From contig NZ_CP060494.1 in NCBI RefSeq assembly GCF_014334115.1, positions 1,766,501 through 1,830,500 on the forward strand: DNA of 64,000 nt. Direction: 5' to 3'. This DNA comes from Sphingosinithalassobacter sp. CS137. Its GTDB lineage: Bacteria; Pseudomonadota; Alphaproteobacteria; Sphingomonadales; Sphingomonadaceae. Numbering within the stretch: position 1 is the stretch's first letter; the number at the start of each line of letters is the position of its first letter. The notes beneath the pieces were generated by a model that saw only the letters and a program-made list of their open reading frames with translations, made no database searches and was not told where the DNA came from. This document shows positions 48,096 to 57,046 of this stretch, one piece after another. Made by a program: the position numbers and the translations under genes.

Positions 48096-48875
48096 ATGGA
48101 AGATGACCGCTTATACCATGGGCGAGGCCGCGGGCCTGGCGATCGAGCACGTCCCGACGCGCGGCATGACGGCGGGGATCGGCGCCGCGACAGCATCGAG
48201 GAAGGGACGTTTGAGGTGCGGTTTTTCGCCCCGCCGGAGAAGGGCGAGACCGACCGGATGCTGAAATGCGCGCGCGCCGCGCTCGATGCCGGGCGGCGGA
48301 TAAAACGGGCGGCGCGGGCAGAGGAACGCCCCCTGCGCGCCGCCGAGCGGCCGATCGCCGCGCTCACCGCCGCCGCCATTTGCGTGTTCGAGGAATTGCT
48401 GACGCTTGCACGGCTCAATCGCGGGCGTGTTTATCCGAGCTATGACTATCTGGCATCGGCAACGGCGCTTGGTCGGGCGACGGTGGCGCGTGCCCTCGCC
48501 CAGCTCGAGGCGGCGGGGTTTCTGGTCCGCCAGCGGCGCTTTCGCCGAATTGCCGGGGCCGGGCCGGGGCCGCGCTACAAGCAGACGTCCAATGCCTATC
48601 GCGCGCTGCTGCCTGCATCGGTGCAGCGTTTCCTTCCGCGCTGGATGCGCCCCGCTCCCCTGCCCTGCGATGCGCAGCACGACATTGCCGAGGACGCGCG
48701 CGCCGTTGCGAGGATGCGGGCGGGGCTGAGCTGTCGCGAACTGGGGGAGACCGTCGCCGGCGGTGCATTGGGCAAGGCGCTGGCCAAATTGGGTGCGGCA
48801 ATCGATCGACGTTCGTGCGAGTCTCAAAACGAGACAGAACCGCTCCTTCAGTCCTATGGATATGGTAAAGAATGA
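48096..48875 (+). CDS. HTH protein resembling plasmid/ICE replication-associated proteins
   Basis: Up to 259 residues; the true start is unsure because the first 35 codons look atypical and a GTG near 48216 is possible. The body reads DRMLKCARAALDAGRRIKRA, LTLARLNRGRVYPSYDYLA and TALGRATVARALAQLEAAGFLVRQRRF, a winged-helix DNA-binding domain. The arginine-rich middle and the end CESQNETEP fit a family I associate with sphingomonad plasmids and ICEs. A terminator-like hairpin follows its stop. Confidence 0.65.
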   Translation: MEDDRLYHGRGRGPGDRARPDARHDGGDRRRDSIEEGTFEVRFFAPPEKGETDRMLKCARAALDAGRRIKRAARAEERPLRAAERPIAALTAAAICVFEELLTLARLNRGRVYPSYDYLASATALGRATVARALAQLEAAGFLVRQRRFRRIAGAGPGPRYKQTSNAYRALLPASVQRFLPRWMRPAPLPCDAQHDIAEDARAVARMRAGLSCRELGETVAGGALGKALAKLGAAIDRRSCESQNETEPLLQSYGYGKE

Positions 48876-48896
48876 CATTGCCCTGGTCGGGCAATG
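48876..48896 (+). terminator. Hairpin after the HTH gene
   Basis: CATTGCCC-tggtc-GGGCAATG, a perfect 8-bp stem starting right after the stop codon. No T-run follows, so it may be a weak terminator or a processing site. Confidence 0.45.
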
Positions 48897-49070
48897 GCGT
48901 CGGGCCTGACGGCCACCCCCGGTCCCAATGCCGTCTCCCATCGCAACTGACTGCCCATATGGACAGAGGCGGAAGCGGCGGCGATGCCGCCGCAATGCTC
49001 CCCGACGGGAGCAAGTGGTTTCCGTCAGCGTCGTTCGCCGGTGCCGCGATCGCGGCAATGGTCCGAAGAC

Positions 49071-49098
49071 TTGCGGCCATGCCAGATTTCCCTATATT
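49071..49098 (+). promoter_or_regulatory. Promoter of the toxin-antitoxin pair
   Basis: TTGCGG (49071-49076) and TATATT (49093-49098) with 16 bases between them, 34 bases before the antitoxin start. GGTCC occurs twice (gtaaat between them) just downstream, a candidate antitoxin operator. Found by eye. Confidence 0.4.
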
Positions 49099-49131
49099 CG
49101 GTCCGTAAATGGTCCAGGCAAGGAGCGGGAT

Positions 49132-49404
49132 ATGGGTTTTGGCGAACGCATCCGGCCGGTCAGCTATTTGAAGGCGCATGCCGCCGATGTGCTGCGCGAC
49201 CTGGCCGATCATCGCGAACCGATGGTCATCACCCAAAACGGTACCGCGCGCGCCGTGTTGCAGGATGTCGCCAGCTATGAGGCGACGCAGGAAATGCTTG
49301 CGCTGCTCAAGCTGCTGGCACTGGGCAATGACGATATCGCGAAAGGCCGCGTTGCCCCGGCGGCCGAGACAATTGCGAAGCGGCGCGGCGCAACCCGTTT
49401 GTGA
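49132..49404 (+). CDS. Phd/YefM-type antitoxin
   Basis: 90 residues from the ATG at 49132 (AAGGAGCGGG upstream). The Phd/YefM fold is seen in IRPVSYLKAHAADVLRDLAD, MVITQNGTARAVLQDVASYE and a charged C-terminal tail that would bind the toxin. It should repress its own promoter with the toxin. The stop overlaps the toxin GTG (GTGA). Confidence 0.88.
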   Translation: MGFGERIRPVSYLKAHAADVLRDLADHREPMVITQNGTARAVLQDVASYEATQEMLALLKLLALGNDDIAKGRVAPAAETIAKRRGATRL

Positions 49405-49733
49405 CGCGCCGATATACGGTGCTGCTAACCATGGGCGTCGAACGCGATCTTGATGAAATACATCGCTGGATCCTGCGCGACAGCGGCGTTGCGGCCGGAG
49501 ACGCCTTTCTCGACCGGATGCTGGCACGCGTCGAAACGCTCGGCCAATTTCCCGATCGCGGCGCGGTGCCGCCCGAACTAGCGGCGTTGGGAATCGCCGA
49601 ATTCCGCCAGCTTTCCGATCCGCCCTGGCGAATCCTCTATCGCGTTGTCGACGATCGCGTGTTCGTGATGCTGATTGCGGATGCCCGCCGTGATTTTCGC
49701 GGCCTGCTCGAACGCCGATTGCTGGCGCGTTGA
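49401..49733 (+). CDS. ParE/RelE-superfamily toxin
   Basis: 110 residues from a GTG at 49401. ParE-like pattern: DLDEIHRWILRDSGVAAGDA, FLDRMLARVETLGQFPDRG, FRQLSDPPWRILYRV and MLIADARRDFRGLLERRLL. Members either poison gyrase (ParE) or cut mRNA (RelE). It stabilises the mobile element it sits in. Both genes of the pair are intact, unlike many neighbours. Confidence 0.88.
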   Translation: MTRRYTVLLTMGVERDLDEIHRWILRDSGVAAGDAFLDRMLARVETLGQFPDRGAVPPELAALGIAEFRQLSDPPWRILYRVVDDRVFVMLIADARRDFRGLLERRLLAR

Positions 49734-49781
49734 GGGATGCACGGCGCCGGGCTTGACCCGGTTGCCGGCCTTGCGCATTGG

Positions 49782-49813
49782 TTGACATGACGAAGTGCAT
49801 TCTTGTCTATTAT
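49782..49813 (+). promoter_or_regulatory. Candidate promoter of parA
   Basis: TTGACA (49782-49787) and TATTAT (49808-49813) with a long 20-base spacer, just upstream of parA in an AT-rich stretch. An ACATGTCTAC motif (49825-49834) follows, matching repeats near the other end of the par region. Confidence 0.4.
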
Positions 49814-49866
49814 AGTACAAGCATACATGTCTACATATGGTTCGATACTGGGCGGAGAGGCGCAAC

Positions 49867-50519
49867 ATGGCCGTAATCGCAGTGATCAGCCAGAAGGGCG
49901 GCGCGGGAAAGACGACGCTGGCGCTGCATCTGGCCGCTGCCGCACAGGAAGCGGGCCAGACGGCATTGGTATTCGACACCGACCCCAGGCGACCGCCAGC
50001 CAATGGGCAAGCTGGCGCCAGGACGCGCCGCCCGAGGTGATTGACAGTCCACCGCCCAGGCTGGCCGCCAAGGTGGCGCAGGCTGTCGAGCAGGGCGCGG
50101 AGTTCATTGTCATCGATACGCCGCCCCATGCCGACAGCGCGGCGCGCGCCGCCGTGGAAGTCGCCGACCTGGTGCTCATCCCGTGCCGGCCGAGCGCATT
50201 TGATCTGGCCGCCATCCAGACGACCGCGAAGCTGGTCCAATTGCTGCGCAAGCCGGCTTATGTTGTGTTCACTGCCGGGTCGCCCAACGCGCCGCGCATC
50301 TATGAGGAGGCTGGCGAGCTGGTTGCCGGGTTCGGCACTCCCCCCTGCCCCGTCCAGATACCCGATCGCGCAGCCTATCGTCATGCCAGTGCCGAAGGAC
50401 GATAGGTGCTGGAGATCGAGCCCCGGGGCAAGGCCGCCGAGGATACTAGACAGTTCTATGAGTTGACATGTAGACAAGTCGGCATGAAGACGCCGACGCG
50501 CAAGATGAAATCCGTATGA
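49867..50519 (+). pseudogene. parA: ParA partition ATPase, broken by a frameshift and an in-frame stop
   Basis: The start MAVIAVISQKGGAGKTTLAL carries the deviant Walker A. After FDTDP the frame is lost at the CCCC run (49983-49986); adding one C restores QATASQWASWRQDAPPEVID, ADLVLIPCRPSAFDLAAIQT and AYRHASAEGR. TAG at 50403 then interrupts a frame that goes on with VLEIEPRGKAAEDTRQFYEL to the TGA at 50517-50519. ParA-type ATPases segregate plasmids or ICEs. The overall sequence resembles ParA of Tn4371-like elements. Non-functional as written. Confidence 0.8.
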
Positions 50520-50806
50520 GCCGCAAGCCGAGTTTCGCCAACCTGCGCGATCGCGGGACTGCCAGCGATCCCGCGCCGCAATCGGTCGCTGCTGCCACCA
50601 ACGCCGCGCCGGCGCCGACGGGCGGCACGATGCCGGTTGCGCCGAGCCGCCAGGGTCGCAAGCAGATCGCCGGCTTCTTCAGCCCGGAAATGTCGTTCGC
50701 GATGCACATGCTCGCGCGGCGCGAAGGCAAGAGCCTTCAGGCGTTGATGGCCGAGGCTTTCAACGACGTGCTGCGCAAATATGGCGAAAGCCCGATCAGC
50801 GACTAG
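50516..50806 (+). CDS. Ribbon-helix-helix protein of the par region
   Basis: 96 residues. An alanine/proline-rich first half leads to RQGRKQIAGFFSPEMSFAMH and KSLQALMAEAFNDVLRKYGE, a ribbon-helix-helix pattern. The ATG overlaps the original parA stop (ATGA). It probably binds DNA sites near parA as partner or repressor. It looks intact even though parA is broken. Confidence 0.75.
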   Translation: MSRKPSFANLRDRGTASDPAPQSVAAATNAAPAPTGGTMPVAPSRQGRKQIAGFFSPEMSFAMHMLARREGKSLQALMAEAFNDVLRKYGESPISD

Positions 50807-50843
50807 CCGCGGTTGATCGGATATTCGCCTTGTCGGATTGCAG

Positions 50844-50863
50844 ACATGTCGGCGAGGCGACAT
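50844..50863. repeat. ACATGTCG / CGACAT inverted repeat
   Basis: ACATGTCG-gcgagg-CGACAT just after the ribbon-helix-helix gene. The same arms with an equal 6-base spacer occur at 56767-56788, beyond the Tn3 element. Candidate binding site of the partition proteins. Confidence 0.55.
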
Positions 50864-51159
50864 CAACATTCTGTATTCGGGCGATCCGTCATGTCCGTCG
50901 GCGCACGATAATATAGCCCGATCCGGCGCGGCGCGCTGCGCCGCCGGGCAAGCGCGTTGCGGACGAAGCGTTCGGCCTCGCCATGCTCGGAAAAGCCATG
51001 CTTTCGTTGCTGGCCGGGCCGTGACGGGCGACCCCAGCGGGTTACGATCGCGATCATTCCGAACAGGTCATGCTGCGCAGCAACCGACCATCCCGCCGGA
51101 TCGTTCCGGCCGGATCCACCGCAACCAGCGCGATCGGCGTGAAGGGCAGGGGGGGTCAT
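50863..51159 (-). CDS. WGR-domain protein
   Basis: 98 residues. The WGR domain reads AGWSVAAQHDLFGMIAIVTR, WGRPSRPGQQRKHGFSEHGE and AERFVRNALARRRSAPRRIG. WGR domains bind nucleic acid; short single-domain versions are frequent on conjugative elements. The Tn3 element lies a few bases upstream of its ATG (51159), so its promoter has probably been separated from it. Confidence 0.78.
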   Translation of the reverse strand: MTPPALHADRAGCGGSGRNDPAGWSVAAQHDLFGMIAIVTRWGRPSRPGQQRKHGFSEHGEAERFVRNALARRRSAPRRIGLYYRAPTDMTDRPNTEC

Positions 51160-51165
51160 GCCTCG

Positions 51166-51171
51166 ATCATA
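51166..51171. repeat. Target-site duplication, left copy
   Basis: ATCATA directly abuts the left 38-bp end of the transposon and is repeated at 56687-56692 next to the right end. A 6-bp duplication is slightly longer than the usual 5 bp of Tn3-family elements. Confidence 0.8.
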
Positions 51172-51209
51172 GGGGGCATCGCAGAATTTCTTTCTGCGCG
51201 TACGCTAAG
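51172..51209 (+). repeat. Left terminal inverted repeat of the Tn3-family element
   Basis: 38 bases, beginning GGGGGCATCGCAGAA and ending CGTACGCTAAG. It matches the right end at 32 of 38 positions. The GGGG start and the ACGCTAAG end are typical of the Tn3 family. The ABC ATPase stop codon lies inside it. Confidence 0.9.
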
Positions 51210-51942
51210 CGTTCGGCGAAGCTGACCCCGATCGCAGGCGGTCGATGGTCTGCCGCTCGAACGCCTGAGGGTTCTGGGCAGCGATCCGTAGCATCTCTTC
51301 ATCCAGCGCCAGTGCGACCTTGCCATCGGCGAGCATGAGGCCGGCGTCACACGCCGAGGCGAGCGTGCCAAGGTCGTGGAGGGCGGTGATGAGCGTCAGG
51401 CCGGCATAGACCATGTCGCGCAGAACCTCGCGCAGGTCGAAGATCGCGACGGGATCGAGCCAGTTGAATGGCTCGTCGAGGATCACGATCGGATGACCGC
51501 CCGCGAAAGCCGCGGCAATGGCGATCCGCTGTCGCATGCCCGCAGAGCAGTCGCCGATCCAGCGGTCCAGCAGCGGAGCCAGGCCCAGCGCTTCATACAG
51601 CTTTCCCAGGCGGGGGCGGACATCATCGATGCTCCCGCCGACAAGTTCGAGAACGTCGCGGCCACGCAAGGCATCCGGCAGCTTGTCCGCAGGAGGAGAG
51701 AAGCCGAAACGCAGCGCCCGAGCGGCACGATCGTCGACCAGCTCCTCGCCACCGATCCGGCATGATCCGCCGACGAAGGGCAGCCGGCCGGCAAGCGCTC
51801 TCAGCAGGCTGGTCTTGCCCGATCCGTTGGCGCCGATGAGGCCGAACCACGATCCGGGTGCTATGGTCAGATCGACGTCCTGCACGACGCGCTATCCGCT
51901 CCGCTCGACGATTGCGCCTGTCAGCTCGACGGGGAGGCTCAT
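51205..51942 (-). pseudogene. ABC transporter ATPase with in-frame stop at codon 17
   Basis: The natural start is the ATG at 51942, overlapping the permease stop (ATGA). It reads MSLPVELTGAIVERSG, then TAG (51892-51894), then RVVQDVDLTIAPGSWFG. The rest is an intact ATPase: Walker A GLIGANGSGKTSLLRAL, signature DCSAGMRQRIAIAAA (CSAGMRQR) and Walker B VILDEPFNWLDP. A GTG at 51885 just after the stop could restart translation and keep Walker A. As cargo of the transposon it would power export by the adjacent permease. Confidence 0.8.
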
Positions 51943-52922
51943 GCCAGCAGCCACGTCTTCGTCCGCCCGCGGCGTTGCAATTGCCAGAGCATGGCGAGCG
52001 CGAGGACGGGCAAGGCCACCGGCATCGAATAGGCGACCAGCATAAGCAATCCTGCGAGGATGGAGACGAGGAAATCGGCGAACCGCTTGGTATGCAACCG
52101 GTAGGCGAGGACGCGTAGCGTCAGGAGCAACAGCATTGCACCCCCTGTGGCGACCACGATGCCGCCCGCGATCGGTCCGAGCCAGGCCCAGCAGCCCGGC
52201 ACCGTGATAGCCAGAAACGACGCCATTCCCTTGGCGTGGCGAACGATAATCCGCCGCGATCCATGTCCGGCGACCGTCATGAAGCGGACGATGGCGTCAT
52301 CGATGCTGGTCAGCGTCAGGGTGAGCAGCACCGAGGCTATGCCGACCACCGCCATCAGCGCGTTCGTGCCCAGCGTGCGGGCCGGCAACAGCAGCAGGAG
52401 CAGGACCGTCGCAGCCGCTACCCCGGCGATCGGGCGATGCGACCATGCGCGGAGCGTCCGTCCCGGTCGCGCCATGCCGACGATCCGTTTCGGCATCCTG
52501 ACACCACCCGTTAGTCCGGCGATCAACACGCCGGCGAGATAGGCGGGTACGCTGACGACCAGCAGCGAAGGGCGCACGACCAGAGTCGTCACGGCCAGCA
52601 GCGTCAATCCGACGCCATGCCATGCTGTCATGTAGCGTCGGCGTGTCTGCGGGTGCAGGGCGTCGGCCGCGAGCAACCCGTCGAACGCATGGAAAGCAAG
52701 ACGCCCCTCGACAAGGCGTCCCGCCCCGGTGCCGATCAGCGTTCCCGCACCGAGCGCCGTCCACGCCGCAACCCTCCAGGGACGGTCGGCGAACCACGCA
52801 TGGGCGACGGCCAATGCAGCAAGCAGCATGAGCGCGGCGATCGCGCGGTCGTGCCAGCCCGCGAACGTCGCGCGGATCGTATTCAAGGCGATCAGCCGAT
52901 CCTGACGAACCAGGCGGTTCAT
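51939..52922 (-). CDS. Multi-pass membrane protein, probable ABC permease
   Basis: 327 residues with about eight hydrophobic segments, for example AIAALMLLAALAVAHAWFA and LLVVSVPAYLAGVLIAGLTG. It overlaps the ATPase start by four bases and follows tnpR by 26 bases, so it is probably the permease of that ATPase. No known substrate family is recognised. The frame is intact. Confidence 0.7.
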   Translation of the reverse strand: MNRLVRQDRLIALNTIRATFAGWHDRAIAALMLLAALAVAHAWFADRPWRVAAWTALGAGTLIGTGAGRLVEGRLAFHAFDGLLAADALHPQTRRRYMTAWHGVGLTLLAVTTLVVRPSLLVVSVPAYLAGVLIAGLTGGVRMPKRIVGMARPGRTLRAWSHRPIAGVAAATVLLLLLLPARTLGTNALMAVVGIASVLLTLTLTSIDDAIVRFMTVAGHGSRRIIVRHAKGMASFLAITVPGCWAWLGPIAGGIVVATGGAMLLLLTLRVLAYRLHTKRFADFLVSILAGLLMLVAYSMPVALPVLALAMLWQLQRRGRTKTWLLA

Positions 52923-52948
52923 TTCGCCTTGCGCCGGTCGAGCAGTCG

Positions 52949-53549
52949 CTACCCGTCATTGCGCGACTCACCCTTCGGCCCGACGAAGCGGTAGAGCGTC
53001 TGGCGGGTGATGCCGAGTTCGGCGCACAGCTCGGCGATCTTGGTTTCGGGCTTGCCCATCGCCGCCTGGGCGAGACGCAGCTTGGCCGGCGTCATCTTGA
53101 ACGGGCGACCGCCGCTCCGCCCGCGAGCACGCGCCGAGGCAAGGCCGGCCTTGGTGCGCTCGACGATCAGCTCACGCTCGAACTCGGCGAGCCCTGCGAA
53201 GATCGCGAAGACAAGTCGGCCATTGGCGGTGGTGGTGTCGATCGATGCGCCCTCGCTGGCGAGCACCTTCAACCCGATGCCGCGCTTGGTCAGGTCGCCG
53301 ACCAGATTGACGAGGTGGCGCAGGTCGCGCCCCAACCGGTCCAGCTTCCAAACCACCAGCGTATCGCCATGGCGCAGCGCCTTGATGCAGGCGTCCACCC
53401 CGGCCGATCGTCGCGCTTGCCCGATGCGGCGTCGGTATAGAGTTGATGCTCCAGATCGACGCCGGCTTTCGCCAGCGCGTCGCGCTGAAGGTCGATGACC
53501 TGGCTGCCGTCCGCCTCGACACCCGCGCATAGCCAATCAGCGCCGTCAC
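52949..53549 (-). pseudogene. tnpR: Tn3 resolvase with two frameshifts
   Basis: A serine recombinase in three frame pieces: start VTALIGYARVS (GTG at 53549), middle EADGSQVIDLQRDALAKAG to GKRDDRPG, then VDACIKALRHGDTLVVWKLD, RLVFAIFAGLAEFERELI and an HTH tail ITRQTLYRFV. The breaks lie near 53512-53521 and at the G-run 53397-53402. The catalytic Ser of YARVS and the arginines are still visible. It would resolve cointegrates at res. Confidence 0.8.
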
Positions 53550-53686
53550 TTTAACGTGCGTCTGTGTGACAGATGACGCCAGCGCCGCAAAGCGCGGCCT
53601 TCCTGTCACTTAACCAGTCACTCCGGCTATGTCGCGTCAACGTCATCACGGCATGATTGTGTGACAGCAGAAGAAGCAGGGTCAAG
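53550..53686. promoter_or_regulatory. Probable res site between tnpR and tnpA
   Basis: The 137-base gap between the divergent genes holds repeated TGTGACAG (twice) and TGTCAC/GTCACT half-sites in both orientations, as expected for resolvase subsites. It also carries both promoters. Confidence 0.6.
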
Positions 53687-56653
53687 ATGGTCGCGCACAT
53701 CCTGTCGCCGGCGCAGCGCGCCGCATTGTTCGATCCGCCCTCGGACCCTGCCACGATCGAGCGGCTGTACACGCTTGGCCCCGACGATCTGGTCGAGGTG
53801 TTCCGACGAAGGCGTCCCGCCAGCCGCATCGGCTATGCGGTGCAACTCGGCTACCTCCGCCATCCCGGCCGTGCGATCGAACCCGGTGAGGTGCCACCTG
53901 CGGCGATGCTCACCGTGCTGGCTACCCAGATCGGCTGCACGCCCGACGCCTTCGCCGACTATGCCGCGCGTGACACGACGCTACGCGAGCGTCGTGCCGC
54001 GATCGAACGCAGGCTCGGCCTCCGCACCTTTGAGCGCGCCGACCGCGGCATGGTCTTCGCGACCGCCAGCGAGGTGGCCGCATCCACCGACCGCTGCGAT
54101 GCCATCGTCCCGGCCATGGTCGAGCGGTTGCGCGGGGCGGGTGTCGTGCTGCCGCTGCCCGCGGCCCTCGAACGGATCGCGCTGGTCGCCCGCGCGGAAG
54201 CGAGGCGGCAGGCGTTCGCCCGTCTCGGCCGCGACCTGACGCCGGACCAGGTGGAGCGGCTCGATGCACTGCTACGGATCGGGGGAACCCCCACCCGTTC
54301 ACCGCTGGCGTGGATACGCGACTGGCCGGAAGCGCCCGGTGCCGGCAACCTCAGGGCGATCGTTGAACGGCTCGATCATGTCCGTGGCCTCGGCATCGAG
54401 GCGGAACGGGCGCGGCGCATCCATGCCAGTCGCTATGCGGTGATCGCGCGCAGGCCGCGATTATGACCGCCCAACACCTGAGCCGGCTCGAAGACCGGCG
54501 TCGCCTCGCCACGCTGGTCGCCTTCGCGATCGAGATGGAGGTGGCGCTGACCGACGCCGCCATCCTGATGGTCGAGAAGCTGGTGGGCGCGATGTTCCGA
54601 CGCGCCGATCGCACCCGGTCGGAGCGGCTGATCGAACAGGCCCGACTGTTCCGCGACACCGCCCGCCTGCATATTCGCCTCGGGCGGACGCTGCTCGACG
54701 CACGCAGCACCGGGAGGAACGTGCTGGCGCTCGTCGACGAGCGGATCGGATGGCCGGCGCTCGAACAGAGCATGCGCGCTGCCGAGGAACTGACCCGTCC
54801 GGGCGAAGATGGCCTCGACGAGGTGGTGGAACGCTATCCGGCGGTTCGCCGCTTCCTGCCGACCTTCCTCGTCTCGTTCCGCTTCCGGACGGCCCGCCCC
54901 GGTGATCCGCTGCTCGGCGCGGTCGAACTGCTCCGCACCTTCTACGCGGACGGCCGGACGATCCTGCCGCGCAAGGCACCCGTGTCATTCCTCAAGCCCG
55001 AGTGGCACCGCATCGTCATACCGACCGATGGCGCGTTCAACCGGCGCGCCTGGGAGATCGCGGTGCTGGTCCATCTGCGCGACCGGCTCGCCTCGGGCGC
55101 GATCTGGGTGGACGGCAGCCGCGCCTATCGCACGCTCGACGATTATCTTCTGCCGACTCCAGCCTTCGCGACCATGCGCGCCGAAGGGCAGCTCGGCCTC
55201 GCTGTGAGCGGCAGTGCGGCCGACTGGATCGCCGTGCACCGCGGCCGGCTGCGCCGCGGATGGACGAAGTCGAGGCCGCCGCGGCCCAGGGAACACTGCC
55301 CGATGCCGCGATCGAGAACGGCCGCCTGACCATCTCGCCGCTGCGGCGCTCAACACCCGACGAGGCGGAGGAACTGAAGGCCCGCCTCTATGGCCTGCTG
55401 CCGCGTATCCGCATCACCGATCTGCTCGCCGAAGTCGCGGCCTGGACCGGCTTCGCCGATCGCTTCGTCCATGCCCGCACCGGCATGGCGGCGAGCGACC
55501 AGTCCGCCCTGATGGGCGCGATCCTCGCCGACGGCACCAATCGGTCTGGCTCGTATGGCGGAAAGCTCGCGTGGGCTGACCCCTGCCCGACTGCTGTGGA
55601 CCGCCGAATGGCATATCCGGGACGAAACCTATGCCAGCGCACTCGCCGCGATCGTCGATCATCACCATGCCCATCCGCACAGTCGGCTGTGGGGACCGGG
55701 CGACACCTCCTCGTCGGACGGGCAATTCTTTCGTGCGGGCGGACGTGGCGAGGCGCGCGCCGATCACAACGCCCGCTACGGAAGCGAGCCGGGCGTGCTG
55801 TTCTACACCCATGTCTCCGACCGTTTCGCGCCGTTCCACAGCAAGGTCATCGCCGCCAATGCCGGCGAGGCGCCGCACGTCATCGACGGCCTGCCCGACC
55901 ATGAGAGCGGCATCGCGATCCGCGAACATGCGACCGATACCGCCGGCGCCGTCGATCATGTCTTCGGCCTGTGCCACCTGCTCGGCTTCCGCTTCGCACT
56001 GCGCATTCGCGACCTCGGCGAACGCCGTCTCTACGCCATGAGCGACCTGGCACCCTGGCCGACGCTACGACCGCTCGTAGCCGGCCCAGTCAATCTCCGC
56101 GCTATCGAGGAGGATTGGGACGAGACGCTGCGCCTCGCCGCGCCGATCCGGGCCGGTACCGTCCGCGCATCGATGATGCTGCGCAAGCTCGCCGGCTATC
56201 CACGCCAGAACCCCGTCGCTCGCGCCCTGCGCGAGATCGGGCGGGTGGAACGCACTCTGTTTATGCTCGACTGGCTCGACGATGCCGATCTGCGTCGCCG
56301 CACCAACGCCAACCTCAACAAGGGCGAGGCCCGCAATGCGCTCGCCCGCACCGTGTTCGTCAACCGGCTCGGGCGAGCTGCGCGACCGCACCTTCGAGAA
56401 TCAGCGGCACCGCGCCTCCGGCCTCAACCTGATCGTCTCGGCCGTCATCCTGTGGAATACCGTCTATCTCGATCGCGCCGCCCGTCACCTGCGTGACCGT
56501 GGCATCGACGTGCCCGAGACCCTGCTCGCCCATGTCGCCCCGCTGGGCTGGGAGCATATCAGCCTCACCGGCGACTATCTGTGGAGCGAGATCGACAAGC
56601 CCCGCGAACGGTTCAGGCCGCTGCGGACAACGGGATCAGCGGCCCGCCCTTAG
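53687..56653 (+). pseudogene. tnpA: Tn3-family transposase with four frameshifts
   Basis: Five frame pieces restore one normal Tn3 transposase of about 985 residues: MVAHILSPAQRAALFDPPSD to RYAVIA; MTAQHLSRLEDRRRLATLVA to HRGRLRR; RMDEVEAAAAQGTLPDAAIE to [25 protein letters not shown] to [25 protein letters not shown] to the end. Breaks near 54450, 55257 and 55541 remove 1, 1 and 2 bases; one near 56371 adds a G. The DDE residues lie in the later pieces. The stop codon lies inside the right end. Confidence 0.88.
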
Positions 56654-56686
56654 CGTACGTTCGGAAAGACATTCTGCGACGACCCC
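56649..56686 (-). repeat. Right terminal inverted repeat of the Tn3-family element
   Basis: 38 bases, the inverted partner of 51172-51209, reading GGGGTCGTCGCAGAA... from the outside. The tnpA stop (56651-56653) lies within it. Confidence 0.9.
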
Positions 56687-56692
56687 ATCATA
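56687..56692. repeat. Target-site duplication, right copy
   Basis: ATCATA, the partner of 51166-51171. Confidence 0.8.
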
Positions 56693-57046
56693 GCGGGCGG
56701 GCGCGGCGGCGGTGACGGAATACTGAATAAATCGGACCGCCATGACCAGTGTAGCGATGACTGTGCACATGTCGACAGGACGACATGTAGGGTTGTATAG
56801 CCGTTTTGGCCGGGGCCAGCGACCGACCCGCTGGAAGCGAAGCATCGGGACCGCCCCCCTGGATGCCGTAAACCGGAAAGCCGATTTCAAGGCGCACGTC
56901 ACGATCGATCCTGTACGATAGGGGATCATGTATCGGACAGCGCCCGCGTACAACCGCATATCACCCGTTTGCGGCCGTCCGCTCGTCTCATTTAACCGGT
57001 ACGATTTGCTTTGCAGTGACGGGGCGTTGAACGTTACATATCGGCG
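56693..57046. other. Gene-free stretch right of the transposon
   Basis: About 350 bases without a credible frame. It contains the ACATGTCG palindrome (56767-56788) and, near its end, AT-richer DNA (tttaaccggtacgatttgc) that may hold the promoter of the next resolvase. No RNA gene seen. Confidence 0.5.
56767..56788. repeat. ACATGTCG / CGACATGT inverted repeat
   Basis: ACATGTCG-acagga-CGACATGT, perfect 8-bp arms. Same design as 50844-50863. Related ACATGTNNAC words occur at 49825-49834 and 50466-50475. Confidence 0.65.

Larger units (their letters stand above)
51172..56686. mobile_element. Tn3-family transposon carrying an ABC exporter, decayed
   Basis: The 5515-bp element has 38-bp inverted ends and a 6-bp target duplication (ATCATA). 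Order from the left: ABC ATPase, permease and tnpR (all minus strand), a res region, then tnpA (plus strand). tnpA has four frameshifts, tnpR two, and the ATPase one early stop, so it cannot move by itself as written. It landed between the WGR gene and its upstream DNA in a former plasmid or ICE region. Confidence 0.92.

Noticed and set aside
48872-49108. 78-codon frame between the HTH gene and the antitoxin
   Set aside because: Starts within the previous stop, has no ribosome site and no known pattern.
51172-56686. Explaining all frameshifts as sequencing error
   Set aside because: Dozens of neighbouring core genes are intact, while lesions cluster in the mobile region and include two substitutions to TAG. 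Error remains possible for single-base changes in G/C runs.
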